Positions 62,676-64,000 of a stretch of 64,000 nucleotides of DNA are shown here, in pieces. The translations under genes were made by a program, and so were the position numbers. Below the pieces are notes generated by a model that saw only the letters and a list, made by a program, of their open reading frames with translations, searched no databases and was not told the origin of the DNA. Source of the DNA: an uncultured Collinsella sp. Its GTDB lineage: Bacteria > Actinomycetota > Coriobacteriia > Coriobacteriales > Coriobacteriaceae. The stretch spans positions 1 to 64,000 of the forward strand of contig CAAGCF010000023.1 of NCBI GenBank assembly GCA_900768265.1. The letters are read 5' to 3'. Position 1 is the first letter of the stretch. Each line of letters starts with the position of its first letter.

Positions 62676-62960
62676 CTAGCCCAGAACCTCTACCTCGACA
62701 GCGGTGTCGAGGCGAGCGGCCAGTGCACGGGCGAGCGTGCGAATGGCCTTGATGGTACGGCCGCGACGGCCGATGACCTTAGCGACGTCATCCTCGGCAA
62801 CCGAAACCTCAATCGTAGAGGCGTCGTCACCATCGATGACCTCGAGGCTCACGGAATCCGGGTCGTCGACGATCTGAACAACGAGATATTCGACGAGATC
62901 GGCGATGCGATCTGAGAGCATTGCCTCACCCTCGAGCTGTGCAGCGTCAACCTCAGGCAC
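62676..62960 (-). CDS. khpA: KH-domain RNA-binding protein KhpA
   Basis: KhpA is a small KH protein that partners with KhpB/Jag in Gram-positives and affects cell-size and translation genes. The 94 residues have LVEYLVVQIVDDPDSVSLEVIDGDDASTIEVSV and the GxxG loop in VIGRRGRTIKAIRTL. The start is GTG 62960 with GAGGAGTAAATC upstream. An internal ATG at 62921 would give the more common 80-residue length, but its upstream site is weaker. Confidence 0.93.
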   Translation of the reverse strand: MPEVDAAQLEGEAMLSDRIADLVEYLVVQIVDDPDSVSLEVIDGDDASTIEVSVAEDDVAKVIGRRGRTIKAIRTLARALAARLDTAVEVEVLG

Positions 62961-62963
62961 GAT

Positions 62964-63305
62964 TTACTCCTCGGCGCCCTCAGCGGCCTCAGCGGCAGCC
63001 TTAGCGGCCTCGGCCTCTTTGGCGAGCTGCTTCTTGGACTTCTTGACGACGGTCTCGGTCTTCTCGCCCTCGTTAGCGGCCTTGACCAGAGCGGCGACGG
63101 CGTCGGTGAGCTGAGCGCCCTTGGACTGCCAGTCAGCAATCTTCTCGAGGTCGAGGTTGATGGTCTTGGGGGCGGTCATCGGGTTGTAGCGGCCAACCTC
63201 CTCGATGATACGACCGTCACGCGGGGCGCGGGAATCGGCGACGACGACACGGTAGTACGGACGCTTCTTAGCGCCGTGACGAGCAAGGCGAATCTTGACT
63301 GCCAA
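62964..63305 (-). CDS. rpsP: 30S ribosomal protein S16
   Basis: S16 helps 16S rRNA folding. The 113 residues begin MAVKIRLARHGAKKRPYYRVVVADSRAPRDGRIIEEVGRYNP, the family signature, and end with a long Lys/Ala/Glu-rich tail (about 80-113). The start is TTG 63305, with GGAGGAGTTTCCT upstream; an in-frame start further upstream has no homology. It is first in the rpsP-khpA-rimM-trmD-lepB group. Confidence 0.97.
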   Translation of the reverse strand: MAVKIRLARHGAKKRPYYRVVVADSRAPRDGRIIEEVGRYNPMTAPKTINLDLEKIADWQSKGAQLTDAVAALVKAANEGEKTETVVKKSKKQLAKEAEAAKAAAEAAEGAEE

Positions 63306-63434
63306 AGGAAACTCCTCCAACCAAGCAGCTTTAGGCTGCAACTACAAACAAACAGTTGAACATAATACGCCATCGACGCGGGCAGGTGAAGTCCGTGAGA
63401 CCAACTTCTTCGGTGTAGTCGAGGGCAAATCCAT

Positions 63435-63462
63435 ATCTTAGACAAGAATTCGCGATTTGCAA
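63435..63462 (-). promoter_or_regulatory. rpsP operon promoter
   Basis: Minus-strand TTGCAA (63462-63457), 16 bases, TAAGAT (63440-63435), giving a leader of about 125 bases. The gap 63306-63506 holds this and the dinB -10, facing opposite ways. Confidence 0.5.
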
Positions 63463-63494
63463 GCACATACACGCACCCCACATGAGCTGCGCGG

Positions 63495-63500
63495 TATACT
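63495..63500 (+). promoter_or_regulatory. putative -10 of leaderless dinB
   Basis: TATACT lies six bases before the dinB ATG with no ribosome-binding site between, so the mRNA may start at the ATG. No good -35 and no actinobacterial LexA box is visible. Confidence 0.4.
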
Positions 63501-63506
63501 CATGAC

Positions 63507-64000
63507 ATGGAAAGACGCGAACATACATACGGTTATGAGGATGCTGCGGGCGTCACGCCGCCGCCCTGGACGGGTCCGGCGGTGGGCCTGATGGACCTCG
63601 ATGCATTTTTTGCGAGCGTGGAGATGCTCGATCATCCCGAATGGCGCGGCAAACCGCTCATCGTGGGCGGAGACGCCGAATCACGCGGCGTCGTGTCCAC
63701 GTGCTCGTACGAGGCACGTCGCTTTGGTGTGCATTCTGCCATGGCCTCGGCCGAGGCGCGGCGTCTGTGCCCACAGGCCATTTGGACGCATGGGCATTTC
63801 GATCGCTACCACGAGGTCAGCGCGCAGGTCATGGCGATTCTCGCCGACGAGACCCCGCGCGTTGAGCGCGTATCCATCGACGAGGCCTTTATCGATATCA
63901 CGCCGGGCCGCTTTGCGCCCGAAGACCCGCTACTGGTTGCGCGGCGTATAAGCGACCGCGTGGCGGCGCTGGGAGTGACCTGCTCCATTGGCGTGGGCTG
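63507..64000 (+). CDS. dinB: DNA polymerase IV (DinB), 3' end outside window
   Basis: This is a Y-family translesion polymerase. The first 164 residues are present: an N-terminal extension of about 28 residues, then the catalytic GLMDLDAFFASVE (first metal Asp), PLIVGG, RGVVSTCSYEARRFGVHSAM (steric-gate neighbourhood) and VERVSIDEAFIDIT (Asp-Glu pair), ending in SIGVG. ATG 63507 is the only start that includes the catalytic strand with a promoter-like hexamer next to it. It is cut by the window end, not broken. Confidence 0.95.
   Translation, partial: MERREHTYGYEDAAGVTPPPWTGPAVGLMDLDAFFASVEMLDHPEWRGKPLIVGGDAESRGVVSTCSYEARRFGVHSAMASAEARRLCPQAIWTHGHFDRYHEVSAQVMAILADETPRVERVSIDEAFIDITPGRFAPEDPLLVARRISDRVAALGVTCSIGVG

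Noticed and set aside
63400..63520. LexA box controlling dinB
   Set aside because: I looked for the actinobacterial CGAAC-n4-GTTCG pattern around the start and found only a partial CGAAC...GGTT inside the gene.

Overview
The window is a chromosomal contig end from a GC-rich Gram-positive anaerobe. The best fit is Actinomycetota, class Coriobacteriia, most likely Collinsella or a close relative. This is inferred from the actinobacterial integration host factor (mihF), gene order, many GTG/TTG starts, extended -10 promoters, a class IB dihydroorotate dehydrogenase and a fermentative AdhE; no database comparison was possible. Nearly all genes are core housekeeping genes on the minus strand. Only rpmB, adhE, a small phosphotransferase and dinB read plus. 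I see no rRNA, tRNA, CRISPR array or intact phage.

Layout. Bases 1-31 are Illumina adapter, not biology, and they cut off the end of an RNase J gene. A gene-free stretch (1231-1880) holds two long hairpin elements in opposite orientation. Next come pnp and rpsO, then a long RNA-maturation and translation cluster (recO, era, dgkA, ybeY, phoH, mtaB, dnaJ, a membrane-anchored DnaJ-like gene, hemW, dusB, lepA), and rpsT. A late-competence operon (comEA-comEC-holA) follows, then mihF-gmk-rpoZ-thiI, then the pyrimidine operon pyrR-B-C-K-D-F behind a PyrR-type attenuator. The plus-strand island 29378-33605 carries rpmB, a decayed REP-associated transposase element, adhE and a phosphotransferase. After it lie the pyrH-frr-uppS-cdsA-dxr-rseP-ispG-proS operon (translation plus isoprenoid/lipid synthesis), rpsB-tsf, and a second DNA-processing operon yraN-comM-dprA-trmFO-xerC. 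Then come rnhB, rplS, one large secreted protein with an aerolysin-like segment, ppdK with its regulator gene ppsR, glyQS, and rpsP-khpA-rimM-trmD-lepB. The window ends inside dinB.

Most interesting signals: (1) two hairpin elements with a nearly identical core but completely different, perfectly paired 36- and 40-bp arms; (2) an identical 20-bp sequence 71-76 nt upstream of the only two transformation operons in the window, a candidate competence operator; (3) a secreted 935-residue protein with an aerolysin/ETX-like stretch and Ig-like domains; (4) a DnaJ whose substrate-binding domain is replaced by membrane helices, and an RseP protease carrying an inserted winged-helix-like segment; (5) xerC without a canonical start codon where one is expected.

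How it works together: the window supplies RNA decay (RNase J, PNPase, YbeY), ribosomal proteins S2, S15, S16, S20, L19 and L28, ribosome assembly and tRNA modification (Era, RimM, KhpA, TrmD, TrmFO, DusB, MtaB, ThiI), de novo UMP synthesis, lipid-carrier and isoprenoid steps, PEP/pyruvate and ethanol fermentation metabolism, and DNA uptake and processing.
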